DNA from: Platerodrilus igneus
Lineage: Eukaryota; Arthropoda; Insecta; Coleoptera; Lycidae
DNA length: 64,000 bases
Reading direction: 5' to 3'
NCBI GenBank assembly: GCA_036346225.1
Contig: JARFIW010001215.1
Location: 5,594,501-5,658,500, forward strand
The notes below the pieces were generated by a model, which was not told the DNA's origin, ran no database searches, and worked only from the letters and a program-made list of their open reading frames with translations. The translations under genes and the position numbers were made by a program. Positions 21,479 through 32,149 of this stretch are shown here, in pieces (within the stretch, counting starts at the first letter, position 1; every line of letters begins with the position of its first letter).

Positions 21479-22136
21479 CGGAAACAGCTTTTATATTGGT
21501 CATATATTAAAATATGATGTACGAATCCATCAAACTATAATATTAGTAGGTATGTGAATTCTTTGGAACAATATCTTAACTTGAAAATTTGTTTTGTAGG
21601 TTCAAAACTATATTCCATCGATATCAACGAGAATTAATAAATACTATGTTGCGTTATTAGTTTTTATACGTTCCTCTTATCACTGTAATATTCTAATTAG
21701 TTCTTACCAGGTACTGTTTGAACTTGATTCTATCTGAATTATTCTCCTTTATAAAAAATAGACTTAATTTATATAAAAATTAAGCCTGGCTTTGGCCTTT
21801 TTATCTCGTTTTCTGGAATACGATTTGACACTGAATGGCTGAGACATGGTCAGACCAACAACTTGTTACATTTAGCATCGGTCTAGAAAACTTCACACAG
21901 AACTCAGGTGATGTAACTCATCTCGAAATTCTGTAATCTGTTTATGAAATAAATGTTGCAGCCTAAGGTTGTAAGGTTGGATAAGTGTTTACATAGGGTT
22001 GAGATGATTTTGTTGGAAAGTTATAGTGAACAGCCCTAGTTGAAAAACAAAAGGTTGTTGGAATATGAAATCAGAAACTTAGATCTGGCAGTGGTTTAAT
22101 GTGTGAAACTATAATAATTGTAGAATTGTAGATGTC

Positions 22137-22140
<4 letters not shown>

Positions 22141-22214
<74 letters not shown>
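22141..22214. repeat. (TA)n microsatellite, left border of the large palindrome
   Basis: About 37 uninterrupted TA units immediately left of TGCAGTGGTC, the outer end of the palindrome arm. Confidence 0.95.
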
Positions 22215-22215
<1 letters not shown>

Positions 22216-22217
<2 letters not shown>

Positions 22218-24633
22218 CAGTGGTCGTTTGGGATTAAATTCGAGCCCTACTGTTGGGCGTCATAAAATTGTAATGGTTTTGCCTGAAAAGAACCCCTAAA
22301 ATCGTGCCTTACACTTTGGGTTTCATAAAAATGCAATGCTTTTCTAGATAGAAATCATGCTCCAGCAATTTGCACCTAAATAAAGCTTCGTTACAAATTT
22401 CGTGTTTTGATTATAATATGTTCTAGCTTGATATTTATAAAAATTGCTTCTCCAAGTTGATCTACCACATCTAGCTCTGGGCACCACCTCCTATAATATA
22501 CTTACCCCAACTACACATCCTTTCAACACCTTTACACACACCAAAATACAAAAATAAAATAAAATCCTAGGACAAACATACACTCTTTTATTCATATGAC
22601 ATAAATGATTATTCAGACAATTTCAATATCTACATTGTTATATTTACAATAAAACATTTCACACCTTTGTTTCTCAATTTAAATTGTTTTTGAGTTATTA
22701 CACTTCAACCTTTTTATTATTCAAAGTAAATGGGCCTATCGTGAAACCCTAAATTAACCTTTACTTGGTCTATGGTGAGCTCACACCTAGCTTTATAACA
22801 CAATGCCAGCACCACAGTTCAAGAATAAAACAAAATTCGTTACCTTGTGTGTTCTTCGGACGCACTGCCTTCGTATATGACCTCTCCACCAAACTCACGT
22901 ACTTGGATTTTTCCCACATTCTTACTCCTACATGGATAGCAACTCCATCTCAACACGTTCATCCAGTTCCCCCAGTTATTAGTGGATGTTTTTCATACCA
23001 CCATGTATCCAAATCCAAATTATCTCAATTTAATGTGCCACCAGCACTCTCGTTCAAGAAATACTTGGTTCGCTTACCTCATTAGCATCCTGTTGTACTC
23101 GTACAATTATTTATACTAATTTATTCTCGGCCCGTTTTATCTTTTAGTACCAACTCATGCATTTACAACACTGGTAGCAATGTACGACGGACTGCACTCT
23201 GTCGCGGCTTTTAATTTTAAATTTTTATGTTTTCTCGATGCTACTTAATGTACTCGAAGCGGACCAGAAGATTAAGAGCTCTACCCTGGCGAGAGCTTTT
23301 ATAATCTTCAAGCCCCTTCTCTAGTCACGTATTTCAATGGTTTTCGCCGAACTATCACATCCGTTACATTAAGTAGCATCGAGAGGACATCCTAATTTAA
23401 AATTAAAAGCTGCGACAGAGCGCAGTCCGTCGTACATTATTACCAGTGATGTAAATGCACAAGTTGGTGCTAACAGATTAAACGGGCTGAGAATAAATTA
23501 GTATAAATAATTGTACGAGTACAACAGGATGCTACTGAGGTAAGCGAACCAAGTATTTCTTGACCGAGAATGCTGGTGGCACGTTAAATTGAGATAATTT
23601 GAATTTGGATACATGGTGGTATGAAAAACATCCACTAATAACTGGGGGAACTGACTGAACGTGTTGAGATCGAGTTGCTGTCTATGTAGAAGTAAGAACG
23701 TGGGGAAAATCCAAGTACATGAGTTTGGTGGAGGTCATATAAGAAGGCGGGTGCGTCCAAAGAACACACCAGGTAACGAATTTTGTTTTATTGTTGAACT
23801 GTGGTGCTGGTATTGTGTTATAAAGCTAGGTGTGTTTAGAATTATGTGGTGAAAATTTTTTGAACTGAAAGTTAATTTGATTACTGTATATAAAAGACAA
23901 TTTTCTATTATTATTTGAGTAGGTAAAAACAGGAGTATTAATTTTTGATGTAAAGAGTAAACGGGTCTTTAGAGTAATTTGACCATGATATATTTTATGC
24001 ATATCAAGGAAAAAGGTTTATACTGAGCTCACCATAGACCAAGTAAAGGTAAATTTAGGGTTTCACGATAGACCCACCTACTTTGAAAAATAAAAAGGTT
24101 GAAGTGTAATAACTCAAAAATAATTTAAATTGAGAAACAAAGGGGTGAAATGTTTTATTGTAAATATGCAATGTAAATATTGAAATTGTCTGAATGATCA
24201 TTTATGTCATATGAATAAAAGAGTGTATGTATGTCCCAGGATTTTTTTAATTTTGTATTTTGGTGTGTGTTAAGGTGTTGAAAGGATGTGTAGTTGGGGT
24301 AAGTATATCATAGGAGGTGGTGCCCAGAGCTAGCCATGGTAGATCAACTTGGAAAAGCAATTTTTATAAATATCAAGCTAGAACATATTATAATCAAAAC
24401 ACGAAATTTGTAACAAAGCTTTATTTAGGTGCAAATTGCTGGAGCATAATTTCTGTCTAGTAAACCATTGCATTTTTTTGAAACCTAAAGTGTGGGACAC
24501 GATTTTAGGGCTTCTTTCCAGGCAAACCATTGCAATTTTATGATGCCCAACGGTAGGGCTTGAATTTAATCCCAAAAGACCACTGCATATTTATGGCGCC
24601 CAACTTGGGTTCAAATTTAATCTCAAAGACCAC

Positions 24634-24640
<7 letters not shown>
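22216..24640. mobile_element. 2.4-kb palindromic (foldback-like) element between two (TA)n tracts
   Basis: The left arm, 22216-23252, is the reverse complement of 23365-24640 over its whole length. Matching landmarks: GGTGGTGCCC at 24317 against GGGCACCACC at 22477; TTACTTGGTCTATGGTGAGC at 22763 against its complement at 24024; CGATGCTACTTAATGTA at 23236 against its complement at 23365. The right arm is longer because about 180 bp (about 23840-24025) has no partner. The 112-bp spacer contains its own hairpin (AGATTAAGAGCTCT / AGAGCTTTTATAATCTT). No transposase is recognised. Both outer ends read TGCAGTGGTC next to (TA)n, as if the element inserts into, or carries, TA repeats. Fragmentary open frames in the arms have no family features. 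Confidence 0.85.
24424..24640 (-). repeat. Subterminal tandem units at the palindrome end, with a tRNA-like 3' half
   Basis: On the minus strand, units of about 50-60 bp beginning TGCAGTGGTC or TGCAATGGTT are repeated about four times, with divergence. Two end in GTTGGGCGCCA or GTTGGGCATCA after a TTCGAGCCC-like block. This resembles the T-arm, acceptor stem and CCA of tRNA-Lys(CUU), which ends ...TTCGAGCCCCACGTTGGGCG-CCA, or equally the primer-binding site complementary to it. The left arm carries the corresponding, shorter array at 22216-22390. Confidence 0.5.
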
Positions 24641-24678
<38 letters not shown>

Positions 24679-24692
24679 TTATATATATATTC
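24641..24692. repeat. (TA)n microsatellite, right border of the large palindrome
   Basis: TA repeats with a few interruptions (GTATATATTTATA) begin directly after GACCACTGCA, the right outer end of the palindrome. Confidence 0.9.
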
Positions 24693-24694
24693 CA

Positions 24695-25840
24695 AATGAT
24701 CATTTAGGCTATGCAAAAAGTCTAAGTTATTATTTCATCGTATTAACTATTACCATAGTATTATAATCGACTTGCCCTGTGCAGTTTATTACGTGCCGAA
24801 TTGACTATACGTTACTTATTTTTACTTTACTGTGTTACGAGTTTATTTTCGAGTTACAACGTTGCAATAAATTGCGAGTCTAATTGTAGAGAATTCTATG
24901 TATTTGGCTGTTATGCTGGTACGTGTCTATAGTTACTTTTATATCATCGTGTCAAGCAACATGGCGTTAGTAGTAATTTAATGTTACTTTGGTTATTAGT
25001 AGTCCTATTATTTTTCAGTTCTGGTATTATTTTGCATGAGCATGCATGTGGAATTTAATTTAAGAACTTATTTATAGCAGTTATTTGTTGTATTCGTGAT
25101 GTTATTGATAGAATAACCGGAAAAGTTATTCTGATTAGCTATACGAGTGTTAATAATTCATATGTATATTTGGGTTATAAAGCTGTTAGGTGTTGTTACA
25201 TCTTTGTTTGTATGCGGCAGGTCGAGGTTGACCTATTTTGTCATTGCATTTTAATGCTAGTGACTATCTAGTTTTGTAGTGCAATCCTAATCTTTTACAA
25301 TTCATCGTGGGTGTGATTGCATTTCGTGTTGTGTCAAAAGCGTATTGGATAAATTAAACTGAATTTCAGTTTTTACAATAATTTTTTTGTCTTGATTAGG
25401 ATTGGTTGGTATTTTAGGGAAAATAGATTTCCTTATTCCATCTTGTAGAGTATGGTGTGATCTGCCGAAGAGTCCAGTCTAGTGGAGTTTTATGGTTGTT
25501 TATCTTGGCTATTCACAGTTTATTACATACCGTTTATTACAGTTTCTTAAATACCAGAGAAACAAACTGCATATGAAGTTTATAAGCTGTATAACAAAAT
25601 TTAAACGACTTAGTTTTTTTTTTGTTTGCTTAAAACTCCATTGACATTCAAGGCGGCAATCGTTGCGGGTATAAAATCCAACTTTTAATGTTCACAAAAG
25701 CTCCTTAATGCTGGCAGTTTTCACGTTAACTAATTGTTATATCACATTTCGAAAACCTATTTTTTATTAACAGCTTTGAGTATGAATACCATCACTCTAT
25801 CATCCAATGCCCGATGGTTGCATGTCATTTGAATTGAATT
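24695..25840. other. No supported feature
   Basis: AT-rich, no recognisable protein domain or repeat shared with the rest of the window. Confidence 0.4.
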
Positions 25841-25980
25841 CGGATATCTAGTATTTCATAGTCTGATCTGATCTGCCCTCTCTTTTACTATCCATGGGTT
25901 TTATAAATTTTATGTTTCAGGGTGAATCCATGCTATTTTCGTTTGTACGTTTAACTATTCTTTTTTCAGGGTCAATGTTG

Positions 25981-26030
25981 TTCTGTCCGTGTGAACGCGT
26001 TTTTGTTCTGTCCGTGTGAACGCGTTTTTT
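25981..26030 (+). repeat. Two tandem 25-bp units
   Basis: TTCTGTCCGTGTGAACGCGT plus five bases is present twice, at 25981-26005 and 26006-26030, with one mismatch. A single diverged version lies in the related sequence at about 38245, so the duplication is local to this copy. Confidence 0.85.
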
Positions 26031-26048
26031 GTTCTCACGATTATACAT

Positions 26049-26425
26049 TTAGAAACTATGGCTGCGTCTTTCGTTCATTCTCAGCACATTAATTTTATGG
26101 TTGGTTTTATGAATATATGGTTTTTGGGGGGTATCACTCATAGTTGATGGTTCCTTGAACTCGTGGGAATTTGTGCAATTAACTTTATTATGATGGTTAT
26201 TTCCCGATTTATATCTGTAATCTTTTGAATTTAATACGAAGGGATGTAAAGTATCAATATCCACCTCCATATGAGTATGTCTCTTCAACAGAAATTTATG
26301 TTCAATGCGTTTTCGTGGGGGTTTTAACGTAAGAACGAAACGATAAGACATAATAATTTGTATGTTTCTATTCTGTAAAAGACCATTGTCACTCCAAATT
26401 ATTATTTTCTGGATCTTACTATCAA
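26049..26425 (-). pseudogene. Transposase-like relic of an unnamed insect family, C-terminal part
   Basis: On the minus strand, downstream of the Penelope fragment, the frame reads KIIIWSDNGLLQNRN and then EHKFLLKRHTHMEVD. Two motifs, SDN-x-x-x-QNRN and KFL-x-x-x-HTHMEVD, are ones I know from a widespread, poorly characterised family of insect transposon-encoded proteins. They look like a DDE/RNase-H-like core (D of SDN, D of EVD). The N-terminal part of the same family is found at 27130-27730, so the two were once one gene, now split by a Penelope insertion and a deletion. A diverged copy of the region further downstream is at 38095-38500. Past HTHMEVD the family similarity fades. Confidence 0.55.
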
Positions 26426-26429
26426 GGCT

Positions 26430-27185
26430 CAAAATATATATTATAGACATTTTCACGGCCCGAGTCATTATAAATATTTATGGTTGCGGATTGGGAGCGT
26501 GTCATTTTATATTCTAAGGTCGACGTTTCGCCCACTTTTGTAAGGGACTTTATCAGAACAAAAAGAAAATGAAATATAAATAATAATAATAAAAATAACA
26601 AAGATAAAATATTAATTAGACAAGTGTAAAAAGTATGAAAAGTTATTTCTGAACTAGCAGACTCACCAGCCAATTTAAGCCATAAGGTGTCTTGTGGCAA
26701 AGTAACTGGTGAAAGTAGCGAAAGTGGTGGTTTATATAGGGCGAGAATTTGATGCTTGAGTGATCATGAATAGAGATGAGTGTGCAACGGATCAGTAAAC
26801 GTTATGGTTCTGCTTTTGTGAACATAGGCTCGTTTTTCAAATGAGAGAAAGGTAGTAGCCATCGTCTTTGTTTAAATTGTTAGAATTTTTAATGATTTCT
26901 ATGGATTCTCTGATTTTTCTATTGTAGAAAAATGGAATTCTGGCAATTAGTTTTGTCTTGTCAAAGTTAACTGTATGGCCTGTTTCATGTTGGTGTTCGG
27001 CCACTGCTGAGCGATTGTACCAACTTGTTCTTAAGCATTGCTTATGCTCGTTTAGTCTAGCCTGCACTGACCGTCCTGTTTCTCCTATGTACACTAAACC
27101 ACAGCTGCAAGGTACACCATATACGCATAGGGCTTTAAGACTGTTTTCTGGATCTTTTGGAGTTGTTACATGGTGTGTGTTTGCC
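26430..27185 (-). mobile_element. Penelope-like element, 3' fragment with GIY-YIG endonuclease
   Basis: Minus strand, frame open from about 27190 to 26837. VTTPKDPENSLKAL leads into YGVPCSCGLVYIGETGRSV and ARLNEHKQCLRT, then SAVAEHQHETGH. This is the GIY-YIG endonuclease of Penelope-like retroelements: the GLVYIGETGRS core, the Arg of the helix, the AEH-x-x-x-x-GH motif and the final IE-I-K-x-x-NNLN-x-DDG stretch. After the stop the 3' tail contains GGGCGAAACGTCGAC (26521-26535, minus), a motif typical of Penelope 3' ends, and the terminal block ending ACTCGGGCCGTGAAA. No RT domain is present, so the copy is 5'-truncated. Confidence 0.85.
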
Positions 27186-27730
27186 TCTCTGGTCTGGAGT
27201 TAGGACTGCACTAGTTTGTCTTTTTGCTAATGCAAATCATATGGTCATTTGCGTTATGCCCAGTGTACCAAGAAAGAATGTGCGGCACACAGGAATTATT
27301 CTACCGTTCAAGATACAAAAATATTTTAGTGGTGTTTGCCAATACGCATTCCAGTTCTAATTCATGCCCATTCTAGAGGGTTTTTCTTGATGGAGCTACA
27401 AATAAACTACATTTTATGGGCATTTTTCAGCTCACTATTCCAAAATTGAGAATGGGCAATTTTACGAGTATGACTTGATATTTTCTGTGTATACTTCATT
27501 CTACATGCGTTTACATGAACCCTTTATTTCTTTCTCTTTCATGATTTTGTTTCTAGTGAAGTGTATTCCTCTCCGGCAGCTCTATTTTCAATTTTAATAT
27601 TTTTCCTCCAGGTTTGTGGGTTTAATTTTCTTTTTCTTCCTCTTTTACTCTGAATTATATCCTCATCTTGTATTTCTTTGCCAATGCTTTCTCTGTTACT
27701 GGACACCATATTATAGTTAAATTCGGTCAC
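27130..27730 (-). pseudogene. Transposase-like relic of an unnamed insect family, N-terminal part
   Basis: Minus strand. It begins KRGRKRKLNPQTWRKN (27640) and continues GEEYTSLETKS. After a stop it goes on as NACRMKYTQKIS and FICSSIKKNPLEW, then CRTFFLGTLGITQMTI, and finally SAVLTPDQRGKHTP at about 27180. This order (basic KRKR-x-P-x-x-W start, Cys-x-x-Lys motif, F-F-x-x-TLGI, DQRGKH) is what I recall for a common family of uncharacterised insect proteins of transposon origin. At least four frame breaks are present. It abuts the Penelope fragment on its 3' side and continues, after a loss of perhaps 150 codons, at 26049-26425. Confidence 0.55.
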
Positions 27731-27739
27731 ATTTGCATA

Positions 27740-29245
27740 CTTTAGTTGACACGCTACTGAAATTTGACACCAGAATCATTTATGGAAACTACAGGAGTTT
27801 ACTCTGAGCAAGTCGCTAGAACCATGATGCTTTCCTGATTAACATATTCAAGATATTCAGTTGATTATAGTTCCATAACCAGTTCTGTTTCATCTAAAAG
27901 CAAAATACCGTATCTACATTTTCTACATCCAAAAATATAATTATTATACACACCAAGGTTTCTGAATTGGATATTTACTTACCATTTTATGTATGGAAAA
28001 CATGTAGAATTATATTTTGTGAACATAATGCACTTAAGTTAAATGGAATTTTTTGTTGTATTTGCCAGATTGTTTCTGTAGAAATTTATTGCAAACAGCA
28101 ATTCAGACTTTTAGCAACCCCAGTTTGGGCATCAATTGCTGCATGTCAAATACGCTTTAACCCTTACATAGTAAATTTTATGAATTAGATATGCAAATTT
28201 CTATGCCAAGGCTATAACAGGTGTTTACTTACATTTTCGGTCTTCGGCAATGAAATCGAGTTTTCAGGTAGTTGTGGTCTGGGTTCTCATCAGTTTTTTG
28301 TCATCTGGTTCTCCCAATTCTAGAAGTGCCCCAAAAGGATAAGGGAAAGAGTGGCGCGGGCAATAATTAGGTCACTACATCGAAAAACTGTTACTAAACG
28401 GTACTCGACCAAAACTGAACCATTCTAGTTAAATCCCAGTACTAAAGTGTTTGCGTGATTCACGACAGAAATAGTTTGACGTATAAAAAAATTCCCGAGA
28501 CGTATCTTAGCATATTTACACTTATTAGATCATTCTAAATCTACAATGTAACTAAAGGCCAGATCCAAGAAACAAGGGGAATTACTTCTACTTTTAATAC
28601 AAAAAATAATAGATTTATTAAATATAAGAAAATGGAAACTGATTATCCAATAAATAAAATGCATGTTATGGGTTAATTCACTTAACATGCAACAAGTCAT
28701 CTAGGCAAATCGAATAGAGAAGGCAAGTATTTGATTCAACCTTCCATACTTTGTTTTAGTTGTAAAGCTTTTGTTAAATCACCCAATTTTTATTTTGAAA
28801 TTGTATTTATATACTTTTCTCCCTCTGCTACTGTTTAGTTGACTGAATTAGGAGTGCCAACGACCTCTGCAATATTCGTACAATATTAAAAAATCAAGCA
28901 GTTTGAAATAATTTTGGTTGGCATTAGTTTTTTTATTAAGAATCTTACTAAACATTGCTTTCGATGAGTCATACAAAATATATAGTCATTTTATCCTTAT
29001 TTTTACGTTAATTTCTTTGTCATTTGTATCTTCACAGGATTATTGAAAATACTTGTATTATTCATGTCCTCAGTTGCTACACTGTATCGAGATTTTTGTT
29101 ACCGAAATGCACTTAGGCAATTTTTAACGCAACGTTTCTTTTCGTCATCTTTAAAATTGCAAAGCCACAAAATTGTTCATATTTGCCTGTTTAAAAATAA
29201 ATTGCACGACCAAAAGTTTTTGTCAAGAGTTCTTGATCAAAACTA
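27740..29245. other. No supported feature
   Basis: AT-rich sequence. Open frames at 27967-28188 and 29043-29246 (+) lack family motifs; I cannot separate them from chance. Confidence 0.4.
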
Positions 29246-29249
29246 ATCG

Positions 29250-30240
29250 TCTTAAAACGAATATGTCTAGTGTAAGACAGGATTGTGTGATGTCTCCATG
29301 GCTCTTTAATGTATTTATGGATAAATGTATCAGATAAGAAGGAGTGAAAATTGGTGAAACAAATGTCAGTGTGCTGTTGTATGCAGATGACACAGTACTG
29401 TTGGCTGAGTCGTCACAAGATTTGCAACGGATGTTTGATTGACAGGCTGTCAGAAGCGTGTGAAAATATGCAACTGAAAGTGAATGTAAATAAGACGAAA
29501 GTAATGATTTTTGACAAAGATGGTGGAATTGATGACTATATTTAGAATGAACAATGACACGATAAAGTGAATGACTTTGTATATCTTGGTAGAAAGTTTT
29601 TGAGTAATGAAAAACTTGATGGTGAAATAGAAAGAAGGACAAATGCTGGAAAAAAAGTGCCTGGAAGTATATGGGCAGTGAACAGGAATCAAGGATTGAG
29701 TATAAATGCAAAGCTGGCAATTTACAACAGTGTGTTTGTGACTACTGCTCTGTATGGAAGCAAAACTTGTGCCTGGCAGGAGATGCATGTTAGTCATATA
29801 AATGCTATAGACAAGAGGTTCCTAAGAAGTGTGTGTGGAAAAACATTGAGAGACAAAGTGCCAAATGAATGGGTCGAAGCAAGAGTGTGGGGTGCAAGTG
29901 ACCCTTACGGGGTTGAGCGAGCAAAGCTCGCTTAGATGGTTTGATCATGTGGAAAGAATGAATTAGGATAGACCTACCAAGCGTATATATGCAAGTAAGG
30001 TGACTGGTAGAGCTGCAAGGGGTTGGCCGTTTAAAATATGGTGCGATGCAGTAGAGGAGGTTCTTAAAGAACGACAGATGAGAAGTCTGAGGAATAAAAG
30101 AGTATGCCAAAAGCAGTGAATGTATGTTGCAGAGGCAAAGCAAGTGTGTAGGAATCGAGGGACGTGGAGAAAGATTGTGAATGGTGTTGAGCAAAGAAGT
30201 AGTGTAGTAGTCTAGGGCTAAACCCTGCAGATCACCTCAG
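29250..30240 (+). pseudogene. Non-LTR retrotransposon, reverse transcriptase C-terminal relic
   Basis: The frame starts with VRQDCVMSPWLFNVFMD (motif B region), then SVLLYADDTVLLAES (motif C, YADD intact), LKVNVNKTKVMIF, and DFVYLGRKFLSNE. The thumb/C-terminal part follows: LYGSKTCAWQEMHV, RFLRSVCG and a GHV-type region. Stops interrupt at about 29335, 29545 and 29935, after which only scattered similarity remains to about 30240. This pattern (R-Q-x-C-MSPWLFN, LLYADD, YLG, L-YGS-x-x-W) belongs to a LINE group common in arthropod genomes. The 5' portion is missing, the usual result of incomplete reverse transcription. Not active. Confidence 0.8.
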
Positions 30241-30564
30241 AAAGAGGTACTAGGCATGGTTACCCCGAAAGAGAATATCGTGATTGGTGTGCTGTGTTGT
30301 GTTGGGTGAACATATCTATAACTATTTGGACATTTTTGATTTTTCCATTTAATCATTTCTAAATACATCGGAATTTATTTATAACCTTCAACTTAGGAAA
30401 ATATATTGATAGGAAATGAATAGCTGGTAAAATTCAAAAACTCTGTTGGCTAAGTGATTTTGCCTGTTTAAACGTTTAAGGGTATTTTATTCTATAATCT
30501 TCAAAAATGATTTCTTGATGCATTTGTTACGGGTAGAATTAGTGTTAAGTTAATAAATTCCAAT

Positions 30565-32145
30565 ATTTTCTGAAGGAACGGGGACCCTGTAACAATATAA
30601 GGGTGCGTCAGAAAACTATAGTGGTGCAGGAGTGACTTCCTAGGGAAAAGTTATAAAATAAAATAGAAAAATTCAAACTAAAAATACTGAAGAACTAACA
30701 ATAATAAAAATGGCTGAAATACAAAAAAAACTATGTAGCACTCTCACTTACCCCGAGAGGTTTTTCTACTTGTCACAATTGAGGGGTCCCACATCGTCTG
30801 TCATAGCAATTCCCTTTGAAGTTATTTTTACATGGAAGATGGCTGTTCTGCATAAATCTTCTTTGCTTTGGTATCCTAAACTTTGTAAAATTATACGTTA
30901 TCTTCCTCTAAAATATTTTAAAAACTTGTATTAAACTTTTGTTAAATTTCATAAATTCTAGAGATTACGCTCCTCCCAAATATGATTCCTTCACTGGGGT
31001 AGCTGGATATCTTTTACAATTGTGGCTGAAAACATAATTTTTAAAATAAATCAAAATAAAATTCATCCTAAATTTAAGCTTTATTGGCATATAATAATAT
31101 CAAGTAAAATTACATAAAATTCATTCCTTAAAAGAAACTAAATTTCTTAACCTCACTCTGGCCAGATATTGCTAAAAGAAAAATCCTAAAAAGACCTTAA
31201 ATCTAATCCATCGACAAAGCTGTTTGTCATTCCAAATGTTCCTGTTTATAATATTAAATCACCTTACATTTATAAATCCCAATTTTTTTTGGAAACGCCG
31301 TTAATAATAAACATAGCAGAAAGCTAAATCCCGGTTTTTTCGTTACATCATTTTATTGGCCATTCTAAAATACTAATTTATTATGCTTTAACTATCATTA
31401 AATTGTACAGATAAAAGTTACATTTAAATTCTCATAAGTACATATTTCTTAATATTTTAAAATGTGTCAAACTTCCTTGCACGTTAGTATAATTCTTCAA
31501 TTTTAACCAACACTAATTATGTTGAAATCAATCGTTCAACAAAATAATCACTTTCAAGTTTGTTTCATTTCCGACTCAATGCATATCAACCAATTTACAT
31601 TTAAAATTCACATAGAAATTATAAAGAAGTATAAACGTAAACGCTTATAATATTACTCATGTTTTAGACAATGTTTCAGACAAAGTTCAGAGGCCTCAGT
31701 GTTTCAATTTCAGCTAACCAATTTCTTTAACTCATTCATTCCACTTATCTGTGCTATCTACGTAGCTAACCCTTTTATTATGGCACACATTAGTTTTAAA
31801 AAATCTCACGCATGGAAAAGCACTCCTTGCCAAAACTGCAAGCAAATTTTTTTTAAGAAAAGCTTGCGTGCCATTTTAAATTTTCCACTGAGCAGAAATC
31901 TAAGTTACATCTTGAAGCTGGTTTCATTCAATGTTACTTGTAACTCAACCTCATGTGCTCACGTCCGCGTTATTACGTTTTTGTATAATTACATTTTCGA
32001 TGTGGTCAAGACAAGACAATATCTGTCTATTATAAATTATCTTGTTCGTGAGAAAAGCGTATGCAGTGTTTTTGTCATAATGAGATCGGTCTGCATTTGT
32101 GGTTTAAAATTAAGTCATCACTACAGTGTATTTAAACAAAAATTT
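30565..32145 (+). repeat. Dispersed repeat family 1, copy B
   Basis: Starts near GAAGGAACGGGGACCCTGTA and keeps the boxes AGTGGTGCAGGAGTGACTTC, ATGGCTGAAATACAAA, CACTTACCCCGAGAGG and CACATCGTCTGTCATAGCAA. It also keeps the body landmarks seen in copy A, and ends near AAATTAAGTCATCACTACAG. This is the clearest partner of copy A, similar from end to end at about 1.6 kb. The 150-codon open frame at 31699-32151 lies inside the repeat body and is not conserved in other copies. Confidence 0.75.
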
Positions 32146-32149
32146 TTAT

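Noticed and set aside
22765..23085. A 106-codon open frame in the left arm of the palindrome
   Set aside because: The corresponding right-arm sequence does not keep the frame, and no family is recognisable.
24560..24766. Open frame with a run of IYIY
   Set aside because: Translation of the (TA)n microsatellite.
29223..30194. Long open frames on the minus strand
   Set aside because: Shadows of the + strand reverse transcriptase relic, which has the conserved motifs.
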